Shown one piece after another: positions 63,092 through 64,000 of a DNA stretch of 64,000 nucleotides; within the stretch, counting starts at the first letter, position 1, and every line of letters begins with the position of its first letter. A model generated the notes under the pieces. The model was given only the letters and a program-made list of their open reading frames with translations, had not been told where the DNA came from and ran no database searches. A program made the position numbers and the translations under genes. This DNA comes from Agromyces intestinalis (GTDB taxonomy: Bacteria; Actinomycetota; Actinomycetes; Actinomycetales; Microbacteriaceae), in assembly GCF_008365295.1 (NCBI RefSeq), contig NZ_CP043505.1, positions 3,410,001 through 3,474,000 on the forward strand, written 5' to 3'.

Positions 63092-64000
63092 ATGACCACG
63101 GGTTCCCCCGACTACCGCGACTCGGGCCTCGAGTTCGGCCCCGACTTCCTGTTCGGCACGGCGACCGCGTCGTACCAGATCGAGGGCGCCGCGACCGAGG
63201 ACGGCCGGGGCCCGAGCATCTGGGACACCTTCAGCCACACGCCCGGCAAGGTGTGGAACGGCGACACCGGCGACGTGGCCGACGACCACTACCACCGCTG
63301 GGAGGCCGACCTCGACCTGATGGTCGAGCTCGGGCTCGAGGCGTACCGCTTCTCGATCGCGTGGCCGCGTATCCAGCCGACCGGGCGCGGCCCCGCGAAC
63401 GAGGCGGGCCTCGCGTTCTACGAGCGCCTCGTCGACGGGCTCATCGCCCGAGGCATCCGGCCCATCGCGACGCTCTACCACTGGGATCTGCCGCAGGCCC
63501 TCGAGGACGAGGGCGGCTGGACCAACCGCGAGACCGCGTACGCGTTCGCCGACTACGCGCGTCTCGTCGGCGAACGGCTCGGCGACCGCATCGACGTGTG
63601 GACCACGCTCAACGAGCCCTGGTGCAGCGCGTACCTCGGGTACGGCTCGGGCGCGCACGCGCCCGGCCTGATGGACGGCGCCAAGGCGCTCGCCGCCGTG
63701 CACCACCTGAACCTCGCCCACGGACTCGCGGTCGCGGCCCTCCGCGAGGTGGTGCCCGGTGACCCGAAATTCTCGATCACGCTGAATCTGCATGTCATCC
63801 GCCCCTCGGGCGACACCGGCCACGAAGCGGCCCGCCGCATCGACGGCCTGGCCAACCGGGTGTTCCTCGGGCCGCTGCTCGACGGCGAGTACCCCGCCGA
63901 CGTCATCGACGACACGCGAGCCGTCACCGACTGGTCGTTCGTGAAGCCCGGCGACACCGAGCTCATCAATCAGCCCATCGACCTGCTCGGCGTGAACTAC
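63092..64000 (+). CDS. GH1 beta-glucosidase, N-terminal part (cut by window end)
   Basis: 303 residues are visible of a family usually about 450-480 long. [15 protein letters not shown] is the N-terminal GH1 signature, [16 protein letters not shown] and [15 protein letters not shown] follow, and E175 in [13 protein letters not shown] is the acid/base catalyst. The nucleophile motif lies beyond the window. There is no signal peptide, so it acts in the cytoplasm on imported cellobiose-like beta-glucosides. ATG 63092 lies in a context with GGAGCACTCC upstream. The palindromic operator upstream indicates repression by a dedicated regulator. Confidence 0.93.
   Translation, partial: MTTGSPDYRDSGLEFGPDFLFGTATASYQIEGAATEDGRGPSIWDTFSHTPGKVWNGDTGDVADDHYHRWEADLDLMVELGLEAYRFSIAWPRIQPTGRGPANEAGLAFYERLVDGLIARGIRPIATLYHWDLPQALEDEGGWTNRETAYAFADYARLVGERLGDRIDVWTTLNEPWCSAYLGYGSGAHAPGLMDGAKALAAVHHLNLAHGLAVAALREVVPGDPKFSITLNLHVIRPSGDTGHEAARRIDGLANRVFLGPLLDGEYPADVIDDTRAVTDWSFVKPGDTELINQPIDLLGVNY

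Overview
The window is high-GC DNA from an actinobacterium, most likely a member of the Microbacteriaceae (Agromyces-like). This is inferred from gene order (leuC-leuD-murA-plsC-gpsA-ddl-thiL, YceD-rpmF-rnc-mutM-smc-ftsY-ffh), GTG/TTG starts, TANNNT boxes 6-8 bases before start codons (leaderless mRNAs) and the protein families. It is ordinary chromosome with small accessory patches. No prophage, insertion sequence with a transposase, rRNA or CRISPR array was seen, and no gene-free stretch exceeds 300 bases.

Layout. 1-10.2 kb: the end of a LysR-type regulator, gltX, tRNA-Gln(CUG), a small accessory patch (DUF2277 protein, a collapsed MFS transporter, a divergent HxlR/reductase pair with direct-repeat operators, an orphan nuclease-like protein, a membrane protein), a class A penicillin-binding protein, an MBL-fold hydrolase, a diacylglycerol-kinase-like lipid kinase and tRNA-Glu(CUC). 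10.3-12.4 kb: a YqhA-type membrane protein and a TerC-family protein preceded by a probable Mn(II) riboswitch.

12.5-27.6 kb is the most distinctive block: nine co-directional, mostly overlapping genes encoding a PP2C phosphatase, an FHA protein, a membrane Ser/Thr kinase, an FHA/helix-turn-helix protein, a 1794-residue Ig/Fn3-repeat surface protein, a MoxR ATPase, a DUF58 protein, a transglutaminase-like membrane protein that has lost its catalytic triad, and a final FHA protein. It reads as a phospho-signalling and envelope module. A second MoxR-DUF58-transglutaminase trio at 40.2-44.9 kb retains catalytic residues.

27.6-35.8 kb: leuCD behind a leucine-codon leader peptide, then murA, a PlsC acyltransferase, gpsA, ddl and thiL, joining leucine, peptidoglycan, phospholipid and thiamine synthesis. 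35.8-44.9 kb: rsmD, a TPR protein, recG, coaD and the second MoxR trio. 44.9-58.4 kb: YceD, rpmF, rnc, mutM, smc, ftsY, a DUF2004 protein and ffh. The mutM-smc junction is split by an AbiEi/DUF559-type nuclease gene flanked by two near-identical 67-base palindromes, plus a tandem-GNAT gene. 58.4-64 kb: a DUF305 lipoprotein, an LVIVD-repeat exported protein and a spermidine-synthase-like protein in one overlapping minus-strand operon, a FemX-like transferase, a perfect 24-base palindromic operator and the start of a GH1 beta-glucosidase cut by the window end.
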